From CAXBNB01 sp040222275 (GTDB lineage Bacteria; Bacteroidota; Bacteroidia; Cytophagales; Cyclobacteriaceae), in contig JAVKDJ010000099.1 of assembly GCA_040222275.1 (NCBI GenBank), positions 62,001 through 126,000 on the forward strand: 64,000 nucleotides of DNA, given 5' to 3'. Positions within the stretch are counted from its first letter, which is position 1; each line of letters opens with the position of its first letter. The position numbers were made by a program, and so were the translations under genes. Shown piece after piece: positions 38,237 to 46,486 of the stretch. The notes under the pieces are model-generated. The model had not been told where the DNA came from and made no database searches. It saw nothing but the letters and a program-made list of their open reading frames with translations.

Positions 38237-39208
38237 ATGGAAACATATTTAGAAACTACCAAAGATGTATATAAACAAGCAGCGCTCACCCCGGACGTAG
38301 GGTTGTGCTGCACTACTTCGCCTATCTGGCAACTGCCGGGATTGGACATGCCAAAGAAAATGCTGGAAATGAATTATGGTTGCGGCACTACTGTACATCC
38401 ACGGGATTTGACCAATAACCCAACCGTGCTGTATGTTGGGGTTGGAGGGGGTATGGAGCTGCTCCAATTCTCCTATTTCAGCCGGAAGCCCGGAGGGGTA
38501 ATCGGGGTGGATGTAGTAGAGGAAATGTTGGCAGCTTCCGCTCAAAACTTTAAGGAAGCAGAAAAGACCAATCCCTGGTTTGACAAAGAATTTATTGACT
38601 TGAGAAAGGGGGATGCACTCAATCTTCCTATTGAAGACGACTCAATAGATGTAGCAGCGCAAAATTGTCTGTTCAACATATTCAAAGCCGAGGATCTGAA
38701 ACAAGCACTGGCCGAAATGTACAGGGTACTGAAGCCACATGGCAGGTTGGTCATGTCCGACCCGGTCTGCAATCAGGATATGCCTGAGGGGTTGAGGGCT
38801 GACGAAAGGCTGAGGGCGCTTTGCCTCAGCGGCTCCATACCGATGAAAGAATATGTCAAAATGTTGACCGATACCGGGTTTGGCACAGTTGAAATAAGGG
38901 CAAAACGACCTTACCGTATTCTTGCCCCAGGGCAATATAACACAGAGAAACTGATCTATATCGAAAGCCTGGAAGTATGTGCCATCAAAGACCCCATGCC
39001 AGCGGATGGTCCCTGCGTCTTTACCGGCAAGGCGGCCATATACTATGGAGGCGAGCAATACTTCGATGATGACAAGGGACACACTTTACTTCAAAACCAG
39101 CCATTGGCCGTTTGCGACAAGACAGCCTCTGCCCTGGGCTCCCTCGGGCGCAATGACATCCACATTACCGATTCTACCTGGTTTTATGATGGAGGTGGGT
39201 GTTGTTGA
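38237..39208 (+). CDS. arsM: Arsenosugar biosynthesis arsenite methyltransferase ArsM
   Basis: ArsM methylates trivalent arsenic with S-adenosylmethionine. The 323-residue protein has the SAM motif LYVGVGGGMELLQF and the motif II region DSIDVAAQNCLFNIF. Cysteines typical of arsenic-binding sites are C24-C25 (GLCCTTSP), C49 (YGCG), and the C-terminal GGGCC. The long C-terminal extension after about residue 225 is specific to the arsenosugar type. It lies downstream of arsS but is separated by the S23 cassette. A strong hairpin follows. ArsR/ArsB/ArsC genes are absent from this window. Confidence 0.92.
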   Translation: METYLETTKDVYKQAALTPDVGLCCTTSPIWQLPGLDMPKKMLEMNYGCGTTVHPRDLTNNPTVLYVGVGGGMELLQFSYFSRKPGGVIGVDVVEEMLAASAQNFKEAEKTNPWFDKEFIDLRKGDALNLPIEDDSIDVAAQNCLFNIFKAEDLKQALAEMYRVLKPHGRLVMSDPVCNQDMPEGLRADERLRALCLSGSIPMKEYVKMLTDTGFGTVEIRAKRPYRILAPGQYNTEKLIYIESLEVCAIKDPMPADGPCVFTGKAAIYYGGEQYFDDDKGHTLLQNQPLAVCDKTASALGSLGRNDIHITDSTWFYDGGGCC

Positions 39209-39230
39209 GAGAAGACTCACAGAAAATATA

Positions 39231-39266
39231 CCAAACAGCACTGCATAAATAGCGGTGCTGTTTTGG
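39231..39266 (+). terminator. Terminator hairpin after arsM
   Basis: AACAGCAC (39234-39241) pairs with GTGCTGTT (39255-39262), with flanking CC/GG pairs available, followed by TTGG. It closes the arsenosugar cluster. Confidence 0.7.
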
Positions 39267-39296
39267 TAAAAGGGTATATTTGAAACACTTATGACT

Positions 39297-39308
39297 ATGT
39301 TGTGGCTC
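39297..39308. repeat. Left 12-bp inverted repeat
   Basis: ATGTTGTGGCTC is the exact reverse complement of GAGCCACAACAT at 40239-40250. It sits just before the unknown membrane-anchored gene. Confidence 0.7.
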
Positions 39309-39321
39309 ATGTTGAAAACGT

Positions 39322-40257
39322 ATGAATTTCTATTTTAAATTTGGTGAACACATTTACGAATCTGATGAGAATAGTTTCTGGGTATCAGTTCTTGTTACTC
39401 TTATTGGAACTTTTATTGGCTTTTTGCTTGCCTTCCTTGCTAGCAGGCAATTAGAGAAAAGAAATCAGAAGAGAAAAAACAATGAAGAAAATCAACGAAA
39501 ACTTGATATACTCAAATACTTAAAGTCTGTATTGGAGGCAATAGCTGACTATATTCCAAATCAAACGGTTAAGTTGAAAGAGTTCTCAAATGATTTAAAA
39601 GAAAATCCATTAGAAATTATTCAGCCTGAAATATTGGCAACTTTTGATTTGCTACGTCTTCGAAATGCAGATAACGTGAATACTCAAGAAGCCTATATTC
39701 ATTATTTCAATAAATCCGAGAATCCATACAAGGACTACAAAAACCTATTTGCTCATGGCGATTACTTATTTAGAGAATTTACATCAATTGAGACTCAGGT
39801 AACGAGGGAAACAAACTTTAAATACGATGATCAACTTATTGTAAGGGATATTCTAGAAGAGTTAAGTTTGCTAATAGTCAATAGATTAGAGGCACTTGCC
39901 CAAGATCATGGAGAAGCTAACCTTTTGACCAATCCAGAGTTTCAATTTCTAGAGTCCCTTGCTACCTCATATAAAAAAATCACATCAGAAATGATGATTC
40001 TGAAAGAAGTTAAATCACTTATGATTACTCCTCTAATGATTAATGCATTAACTGTCATACAAGATTCTAATTTGTCAAGTGTAATATTCAAGCTAACCCG
40101 TAAAGCAAATAGTCGATTAAGAAACATTGAGGCAAACTCAATTCATTTTTCAAATGACATTATTGATATCGAATCTAGAGTTGCGGATGGACTATGCTAC
40201 GTCAAGAATGAAATTAGAAGACTGGAAGAGAAAATAACGAGCCACAACATGACCTGA
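39322..40257 (+). CDS. Membrane-anchored protein of unknown function
   Basis: The 311-residue protein has one N-terminal transmembrane helix (about residues 20-43; FWVSVLVTLIGTFIGFLLAF) and then a long charged helical cytoplasmic part of about 260 residues. No enzymatic motif was found. The gene is AT-rich and is framed by a perfect 12-base inverted repeat, the right copy falling inside its last codons. It stands between arsM and a broken AlbA_2 pseudogene. This setting suggests a recently acquired accessory gene; a defence or stress role is possible but unsupported by sequence motifs. Confidence 0.7.
   Translation: MNFYFKFGEHIYESDENSFWVSVLVTLIGTFIGFLLAFLASRQLEKRNQKRKNNEENQRKLDILKYLKSVLEAIADYIPNQTVKLKEFSNDLKENPLEIIQPEILATFDLLRLRNADNVNTQEAYIHYFNKSENPYKDYKNLFAHGDYLFREFTSIETQVTRETNFKYDDQLIVRDILEELSLLIVNRLEALAQDHGEANLLTNPEFQFLESLATSYKKITSEMMILKEVKSLMITPLMINALTVIQDSNLSSVIFKLTRKANSRLRNIEANSIHFSNDIIDIESRVADGLCYVKNEIRRLEEKITSHNMT
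40239..40250. repeat. Right 12-bp inverted repeat
   Basis: GAGCCACAACAT is the exact partner of 39297-39308. It lies within the last codons of the 39322-40257 gene (SHNMT and stop). Confidence 0.7.
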
Positions 40258-41525
40258 TCCTCCATGGTGATTACTGCTAGAGTTAAGAGAGGTGGTTTCT
40301 GATAGAATCGGAAAATCTTAGGGGTTGCTGATCCGGATGAAGATGCACTTAGGATAAAGGATCGTATCAAACATAACATTTCACCTTCAGCTCTCGGTTT
40401 GTTTGATGTAATAATAGAAGAGAAACAGGAAAAGTACATCATCAAAATTATTGTTGCCAGTGGGTCTGAAAAACCATACTTCAAAAAGAAATATGGTATG
40501 ACCGAAAAGGGTTGTTTCATTCGTATAGGAACGGCATCAGAACCTATGCCACAGAAAATGATTGATAAATTGTTTTCATCAAGAACACGACACTCCATTG
40601 GCAAAATTAAGTCCAACCGCCAGGATTTATCCTTCGAACAATTACGTATCTATTACGAAGAACAAAATAAACCACTCAACAAGCAATTCACCAAAAACCT
40701 GGAACTCGTTACTGAAAATGGGGCTTTAAATTATGTAGCATATTTAATGGCCGATGAAAACAACACTTCTATTAAAGTTGCCAAATACCAAGGAACAAAT
40801 AGGCTCAATTTGATTGAAAGTAATGAATACGGGTATTGTTCATTGATAAAAGCCACTAAAAGCGTCTTAGACAAAATAGACCTTGAAAATTATACGAGTG
40901 CACATATTACTGCCAAAGAGAGAAGGGAACATCGCCTATGGAATTCGATTGCGTTGAGGAAACAATAATTAATGCGTTCGTTCACAATGACTATACCTGA
41001 GAAGTGCCTCCAAAATTTGAAATTTTCTCCGATCGCATCGAAATTACATCTGCGGGAGATTTGCCAGAAGGACTTAATGAAGAAGAATTTTTTCAGGGCT
41101 TTTCTGTTCCCCGTACAAAGGAATTGATGCGTATTTACAAGGATTTGGAACTCGTAGAACAATTGGGATCTGGTATTCCGAGGATTCTGGAATATTACAG
41201 CAGGTCATCTTTTTCGTTTTCTGACAATTTTATTAGAATGGTTTTCCCTAAATCTGTAGTTGAAGTAAGTAGTCCAATGGGTGGTCCAATAGGTGGTCCA
41301 ATGGGTGGTCCAATGGGTGGTCCAATAGAACTGACGGCCAGGCAAAAAGAAGTACTAAATCTAATTAAAGAAGACAACCAGCTGTCGAGAAGAAACCTGG
41401 CCCGGTATTTGGCCATCAATGTCTCCGCTGCTCAGAGGCATCTCGAAGCTCTAAAAGAAAAGGGTGCAATCAAGAGAGAAGGTGGCACAAGGGGCAAGTG
41501 GACCATTCATCCGGATTTTTTATAA
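40258..41525 (+). pseudogene. Decayed AlbA_2/Schlafen-type ATP-binding regulator
   Basis: This was a protein of the AlbA_2 plus HATPase-like plus winged-helix family. Its 5' end is missing. Near 40260-40330 a fragment around the GG of the AlbA_2 domain is recognisable but broken by stops and a frameshift. The frame then runs cleanly from LGVADPDEDALRIKDRIKH to IALR near 40955. A further +1 frameshift follows, after which ETIINAFVHNDYT is readable, then an in-frame TGA, then EVPPKFEIFSDRIEI. The 3' part reads cleanly to 41525, with a GGPM/GGPI repeat and a winged-helix domain (SRRNLARYLAINVSAAQRHL). At least three lesions make it a pseudogene. Two ORFs (40399-40968 and 41004-41525) are its remains. 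Confidence 0.85.
41274..41327 (+). repeat. 12-bp tandem repeat encoding GGPM/GGPI
   Basis: Four copies of the unit CCAATGGGTGGT (one with CCAATAGGTGGT) plus a half copy encode alternating Gly-Gly-Pro-Met/Ile. It lies between the HATPase-like and winged-helix parts of the pseudogene and could expand or contract by slippage without changing frame. Confidence 0.9.
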
Positions 41526-41580
41526 GCTGTTCAATCGGCTGATAGCGCATACAGTCAAAAAAGGGGAAAACCTACCAGTC

Positions 41581-41943
41581 TTAATATTCCCCCGTCCCCA
41601 ACATCACGAGGGTACAACCATGTACCACCTCAATGCCGGCGGATTGTGCCATACTTTCCAGCACTTCATTTTCTGATCCCGGGTTGAAAACTATCCTTTT
41701 AGGCTTAAGCCCAATAACATAACCTTCCCAACCCTCAAAGTGTGATGCACTGACATACATGGTTACCGTATGTACGTTCTCTACAGGTGGTTCATCCCGA
41801 ATGTTGAGTATCTCTTTTCCCAACACTTCTCCTTTTTTAATACTGACAGGCACAAACTCGTGTCCTTTGTCTTCCAACCTTTGTGCCGCCATGTGTGCAT
41901 ATCTTGTGGGATTGGGGCTTGCCCCTATTATTACTGTTTTCAT
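41581..41943 (-). CDS. CoA-binding domain protein (YccU-like)
   Basis: The 120-residue protein is a single Rossmann CoA-binding domain. It has the N-terminal IIGASPNPTRYAHMAA, the central VTMYVSASHFEG and the FNPGSENEV segment typical of the YccU family. The biochemical role is unknown; homologues bind CoA. The gene is convergent with the AlbA_2 pseudogene and follows the toxin gene after 6 bases on the same strand. Confidence 0.88.
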   Translation of the reverse strand: MKTVIIGASPNPTRYAHMAAQRLEDKGHEFVPVSIKKGEVLGKEILNIRDEPPVENVHTVTMYVSASHFEGWEGYVIGLKPKRIVFNPGSENEVLESMAQSAGIEVVHGCTLVMLGTGEY

Positions 41944-41949
41944 TTAGTT

Positions 41950-42414
41950 TTAACTTTCTCCGGATTTTCTTAAAATCTCCGAGACTACATTATCGGAAAT
42001 CCTAAAATCCTCCTGAATCAGCTGGTTGATTACCGGCCCGATCTTATTAATTACACCAATTTCTTTCGCCTTAAATATTACACCGAGTGTCCCGGTCAAC
42101 CTCAAATTCAATGCTTTGGCCATCTTCCTGGCCTTTAAATCATCAATTATCAGAAGCGAGGATGGGTTTTCAATGGCCAAGGCAATCGCACTGGCTTCTC
42201 CAAGGTCGAGCGTCTGTTCAAGAGCAGTTTGTACAGATTTGTTAGTCAGTCTTCTTACTTCTACCCAATTGGGCAACCGGAGGCCAAATTCCTTCAAAAT
42301 TTCATGGGTGATGACCAATTTGCCATAAACTTTGTTAAGCAAATCAAGCTGACCGATCTTGTCCAGAAGTATCAAACAACTTGTGTCGGAAATTATAACC
42401 TCATGCATTCTCAA
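41950..42414 (-). CDS. DUF3368 PIN-like toxin
   Basis: The 154-residue protein is a PIN-like domain of the DUF3368 type. It has the N-terminal Asp in IISDTSCLILLDKI, the Glu of ITHEILKEF, the DLGEASAIALA segment and the acidic IIDDLKARKMAK. PIN toxins cleave RNA. The start at 42414 (MRMHEV) overlaps the antitoxin gene by 14 bases; Met3 at 42408 is an alternative. It pairs with the UPF0175 gene upstream. Confidence 0.88.
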   Translation of the reverse strand: MRMHEVIISDTSCLILLDKIGQLDLLNKVYGKLVITHEILKEFGLRLPNWVEVRRLTNKSVQTALEQTLDLGEASAIALAIENPSSLLIIDDLKARKMAKALNLRLTGTLGVIFKAKEIGVINKIGPVINQLIQEDFRISDNVVSEILRKSGES

Positions 42415-42640
42415 TGTCAGATATCAGGTCATCCGTGGATTGACTGAAAATAGAAAAGCCATATTTACCAATGATTTCGATAAATGCCCTAGTTGACAAC
42501 CCTGCCAGGTCAGCAGCTTGTTTCAGTGTGATTTTTTCCCTTTCATAAAGCTCCCCTGCGAGGATGAGTTTTATCTCTAGCTCACTGAAATCCAGCTCGT
42601 CGGGTATATTGAGATTTATTTTTTTCATTTTCCCAATCAA
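42401..42640 (-). CDS. UPF0175-family antitoxin
   Basis: The 79-residue protein has the UPF0175 pattern: LNIPDELDF, then AGELYEREKITLKQAADLAG, a helix-turn-helix-like region, then STRAFIEIIGKYG. Such proteins are the antitoxins of PIN/DUF3368 toxins and usually autorepress. Its stop overlaps the toxin start. The start may be Met5 at 42628 (MKKINLNIPDE). Confidence 0.88.
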   Translation of the reverse strand: MIGKMKKINLNIPDELDFSELEIKLILAGELYEREKITLKQAADLAGLSTRAFIEIIGKYGFSIFSQSTDDLISDIENA

Positions 42641-42793
42641 AGATAGTTGTTTTTTTCAGGACTGGCATACTTCAGTATTGCTTGTTGTACAGCATCAAAC
42701 ACATAAAAACAAAACTGGCACTGGCAGAAAGTCTGACCTTCGAATAAAATCAGCAAAAACCCCTGTTAGCCATTCATGAGTCACTGACTAATG

Positions 42794-44383
42794 TCACCGT
42801 ACGATGGTTTGATTCCCCGCATACCTTTTCACCAACATCTCGGCACATTTTTCACCGTCTATGGCTGCCGACATAATACCTCCCGCATATCCTGCCCCTT
42901 CACCACAAGGAAACAACCTGGATACCTGCACGTGTTCCAGGGTCTCTTTGTTTCTAGGGATACTGACCGGCGATGAAGTCCGGCTTTCCACCCCCACCAA
43001 TACCGCCTCATTGGTAAGGTAACCCTTCATTTTTGTACCAAAATGCCTGAAACCGACTTTCAGCCTTTCCGAAACTTCTTTGGGCAAAACTTCCTCGAGT
43101 TTTATTGACTTCAAGCCTGGTTGGTAGGAGCATTCGGGCAAAGTGTTGGAATATTGCCTGGACACAAAATCCACCAACCGCTGTGCCGGTGCGGCCTGGG
43201 TGTTTCCGGCCATATCACAGGCTTTCTGCTCCACTCCGGCCTGAAACTTCATTCCTGCCAGGGCGCCAAATTCTGCATACGGCTCAAAATCCGACGGTTC
43301 TACGGATACAACAATCCCGGAATTGGCAAATTGTGAATCCCTTTTGGATGGGCTCATACCATTCACCACCACTTCGCCAGGAGCAGTGGCAGAAGGCACC
43401 ATAAACCCTCCGGGGCACATACAAAAAGAAAAGACCCCACGGGTCTTTTGGTTGTAGCCTGCCTGGGCAACCAACGAGTAGGGTGCCGCCGGTAGAAATT
43501 CACTGCGGGTATCGCAATGGTATTGTATCTTGTCGATCAACTGCTGAGGATGCTCTACCCGCACTCCAAGGGCAAAGGGTTTTGGCTCCAACAGCACTTT
43601 TTTTCTGTCCAGCAATTCGAAGATATCCCTGGCGGAATGCCCGGTAGCCAATATTACGCCTATGCCCTCCAGAACATCTCCTGTATGGGTTTGTACACCT
43701 TTTATGGTATTGTCCTGAATCTGAAAGTCAACCACACGGGTATTGAAATGGATTTCCCCTCCCCTATCCAGTATGACCTGCCGCATAGAGGCTATTACCT
43801 TCGGCAATTTGTTGGTACCGATATGCGGGTGGGTATCTATGAGTATATCTTCCGGGGCACCATGGGCAGCCAATATCTCCAATATTCTTGTAACATCTCC
43901 CCTTTTTTTTGATCTGGTATAAAGCTTACCATCCGAATAAGTGCCGGCCCCACCTTCACCAAAACAATAATTGGAATCGGGATTAACAGTGTGCTCCTTA
44001 TTTATACTGGCCAGGTCCCTTCTGCGCTCTTGCACGTCCTTTCCCCGCTCCAGAAGCACGGGCTTCACTCCCAATTCTATGCATTTCAATGCGGCAAACA
44101 AACCGGCCGGTCCGGTTCCCACAATGATCGCCTGAGGGGCACTTCCTACAAATCTGTCGGGTGTCTGATAGGCCCGCTGATATGGGTTTGACCCGTTTTC
44201 GAAAACAGCCACCTCCACATTCACCATCACCTTCCTTGCCCGGGCATCAACTGACCGCTTGATCAACTGATAAGCATTGAACCCGCTGAAGCTTTGAAGT
44301 TTGTTTCGCATGAAATCAGCGAAGCTAGGCTCATGGAAAGCCACTTCTGGTTTCAGCTTGTATCTCAATATTTTATGTTGCAA
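42794..44383 (-). CDS. FAD-dependent oxidoreductase (COG2509-like), TTG start
   Basis: The 529-residue product has a dinucleotide-binding fold (VGTGPAGLFAALKC). It also has the family-specific YCFGEGGAGTYSDGKLYTR and the PFALGVRVEHPQ segments seen in COG2509 oxidoreductases of unknown substrate. The longest ORF starts at 44464 but overlaps the upstream gene by 68 bases. A TTG at 44383 gives MQHKILRYKLKPEVA, which fits the family N-terminus and leaves 13 bases after the preceding stop. It is therefore preferred. It is transcribed together with the YwqK-like protein gene. Confidence 0.85.
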   Translation of the reverse strand: MQHKILRYKLKPEVAFHEPSFADFMRNKLQSFSGFNAYQLIKRSVDARARKVMVNVEVAVFENGSNPYQRAYQTPDRFVGSAPQAIIVGTGPAGLFAALKCIELGVKPVLLERGKDVQERRRDLASINKEHTVNPDSNYCFGEGGAGTYSDGKLYTRSKKRGDVTRILEILAAHGAPEDILIDTHPHIGTNKLPKVIASMRQVILDRGGEIHFNTRVVDFQIQDNTIKGVQTHTGDVLEGIGVILATGHSARDIFELLDRKKVLLEPKPFALGVRVEHPQQLIDKIQYHCDTRSEFLPAAPYSLVAQAGYNQKTRGVFSFCMCPGGFMVPSATAPGEVVVNGMSPSKRDSQFANSGIVVSVEPSDFEPYAEFGALAGMKFQAGVEQKACDMAGNTQAAPAQRLVDFVSRQYSNTLPECSYQPGLKSIKLEEVLPKEVSERLKVGFRHFGTKMKGYLTNEAVLVGVESRTSSPVSIPRNKETLEHVQVSRLFPCGEGAGYAGGIMSAAIDGEKCAEMLVKRYAGNQTIVR

Positions 44384-44396
44384 TCGATTTGTTCTT

Positions 44397-46238
44397 TTAA
44401 GGATAATATTCTCTTTTCTTCGTCCCAAGGTATCCAAAAGTGAACCCCACGAGGATTGGGACATAGGTTTTGGATTTGTTTATTTCTTTAAAATACTCAT
44501 CATAGGACGGCTCTGTATATTTTTTCGTGTACGTTCTGGTGCCAATCCCTAACCCTGCGAATACGTCGATCCCGAAACCCGCATTTCCCGGGTAACGCAT
44601 TAGCCGGGTGCCTACAAGTATGCCATAGTGCACCCTGGATTCCGCCGATTGGATATTTATGATGGAGGTAGGCTCTGCCACATCCATCACGTTGGCATTG
44701 TTGGTAAGGTGCTGATAGGACAGTTCGTGTGCAAAATAGAACATACCGTAGGCACGGTCCTGGTTGTAAAACTTTTGCCTAAGCCCTACGGTCGATCCAC
44801 GTTTATATATTTCATTCAACTCTACATCACTATCCCGCTCAAAGAAAGGGTTGCGGTTCAACGTAAAAGAAAGCTCATACCCCAGGCGCTCTTGCATGTA
44901 GTATTCCAGCTTTACAGGCAGTTTTCCCAATGGCATCATCAGTGGGTTGGAGGAAAGGATGCCCCCTTTGTACTCATTGATCACCGGAGAAAAATACCTG
45001 AGGTTGCGGCTTTTAAAACGGTATTCGGGCTTGTCATACCTTCTCCTGAAATCGGACGATTCATTAATGGATTCTGCTGTTAAAAAAACAGGCTGTTCGT
45101 CTTCATACAGTGGAAAGTATGATCCCGCCAATTCACCGTTTTTCTTGTACAACTTCCACTCACCTATCTTTTTGTCATCGGACACCTGGCCTTCCATTTT
45201 TTTTGCCCCATCGCTGTAGTACCCAATGTAATCGCCAATGCCTTTTTTGAATTCAGCCACCCCTTCAATGTCCCCATTTTCATCATAGTATGTCCACAAC
45301 CCGTCGCTCAGGCCTTTCCTAAAATAGCCTACCACCCGTAATTTACCACTGCTGTAATACTCCCGGTATGGGCCAGTACCCTCTTCGTACTCACCTGTGC
45401 CCTTTATTTCACCGGTTTGAAAATAGAGGTTCCAGTAGCCATCTTTTTTGCCATCCTTTTGAATCCCTTCTGCGCTCTTAGCTCCGTCTTCATAGTAATA
45501 AATCCAATTGCCAACAGTATTTCCCCGCTCATACCCACCTTCGGAGGAGAGGTTGCCATTTTTGAAGAAATATTTCCATGGACCGGTCTTGAGACCGTTT
45601 TTGTAGTACCCGCTTGCCAGCTTCTCTCCCGTTTCGTAGTAGTATATCCAGAGGCTATCACTCCTTCCGTTTTTATTCAGCCCCTGCATTTTCAATTTGC
45701 CTGAAGAATAAAACTCCGTGTAAGTACCTATGCCATCTTTATAATACGCCTGGGCTTTTAATGCCTCATCTTCATAAAAGTAATTCCAGATCCCCTGCCT
45801 TATATCTTTGTCGTACTTTCCCCGGCTTTTCATTTTGCCATTTTCGAAGAAAAACAACCACTCACCAGTTTTCATATTATCCTCCAACAACCCTTCGGAC
45901 CTTTTGCCCCCCTGCTCAAAATAATATGTCCAAACACCAGTACTCTTTCCATTGACAAAAGCTCCCGACATTTTTAAATTTCCATTTTCGAAATAGTACC
46001 TCCACTCACCAGAAGCCTCATTTTTGGTGTAATTCCCCTCCGACTTCAAGGAGCCGGATGCGAAAAACGAGCTGTACTTTCCTTCTAGTTTATTGTCAAT
46101 GGTATCATTTACATAGTACTGCTCCCTTATTACCGTTTTGGCTTCATCAAAATAGGTCTTTTTGACAAAACCATCTTGTCCCAAAATAAGTTGGGGGATG
46201 AGCACAGCAGTCAATATGAGCAGGTATTTACTTTTCAA
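44397..46238 (-). CDS. YwqK/MORN-like repeat secreted protein
   Basis: The 613-residue product has about a dozen or more repeats of 21-24 residues (patterns such as GEWRYYFENGNLKMSG and GLWTYYDENGDIEG). These are the repeats of YwqK antitoxin-type and MORN proteins. A TTG start at 46238 gives the signal peptide MKSKYLLILTAVLIPQLILG ending near GQD; the longer ORF to 46283 puts unlikely residues in front. A C-terminal beta-rich region of about 200 residues resembles an outer-membrane protein. The repeats likely form a solenoid. The name antitoxin should not be taken literally; the protein is probably an envelope structural factor. Confidence 0.8.
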   Translation of the reverse strand: MKSKYLLILTAVLIPQLILGQDGFVKKTYFDEAKTVIREQYYVNDTIDNKLEGKYSSFFASGSLKSEGNYTKNEASGEWRYYFENGNLKMSGAFVNGKSTGVWTYYFEQGGKRSEGLLEDNMKTGEWLFFFENGKMKSRGKYDKDIRQGIWNYFYEDEALKAQAYYKDGIGTYTEFYSSGKLKMQGLNKNGRSDSLWIYYYETGEKLASGYYKNGLKTGPWKYFFKNGNLSSEGGYERGNTVGNWIYYYEDGAKSAEGIQKDGKKDGYWNLYFQTGEIKGTGEYEEGTGPYREYYSSGKLRVVGYFRKGLSDGLWTYYDENGDIEGVAEFKKGIGDYIGYYSDGAKKMEGQVSDDKKIGEWKLYKKNGELAGSYFPLYEDEQPVFLTAESINESSDFRRRYDKPEYRFKSRNLRYFSPVINEYKGGILSSNPLMMPLGKLPVKLEYYMQERLGYELSFTLNRNPFFERDSDVELNEIYKRGSTVGLRQKFYNQDRAYGMFYFAHELSYQHLTNNANVMDVAEPTSIINIQSAESRVHYGILVGTRLMRYPGNAGFGIDVFAGLGIGTRTYTKKYTEPSYDEYFKEINKSKTYVPILVGFTFGYLGTKKREYYP

Positions 46239-46486
46239 TTCGATCCTATCAACACATCTTATATGATATAGTTGAACAAACAAAATTGCTAATTAAAATT
46301 TTAATTATTGCCTTTTCTCTCAGTTATGGTCTCAATCACATTGGCGTGACGCTGTTGGTATGGAACCCTACCCGTTGCTGAGCTTATTTATTCCCCTAGG
46401 GTATCGATAGTTTTTTGCTGGGGTAAAAGATGAGATAGAAAACTAATTCCTTGTAAATTTGTTGTAACGACTATAAAAACCCAGAA

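Noticed and set aside
39297..40250. Integron-type attC sites
   Set aside because: The 12-bp inverted repeats lack the GTTRRRY core and R''/L'' architecture of attC; no integrase is nearby.
42641..42793. Possible promoter/gene between antitoxin and FAD gene
   Set aside because: Only 153 bases, no TAnnTTTG match at good spacing and no ORF worth naming.
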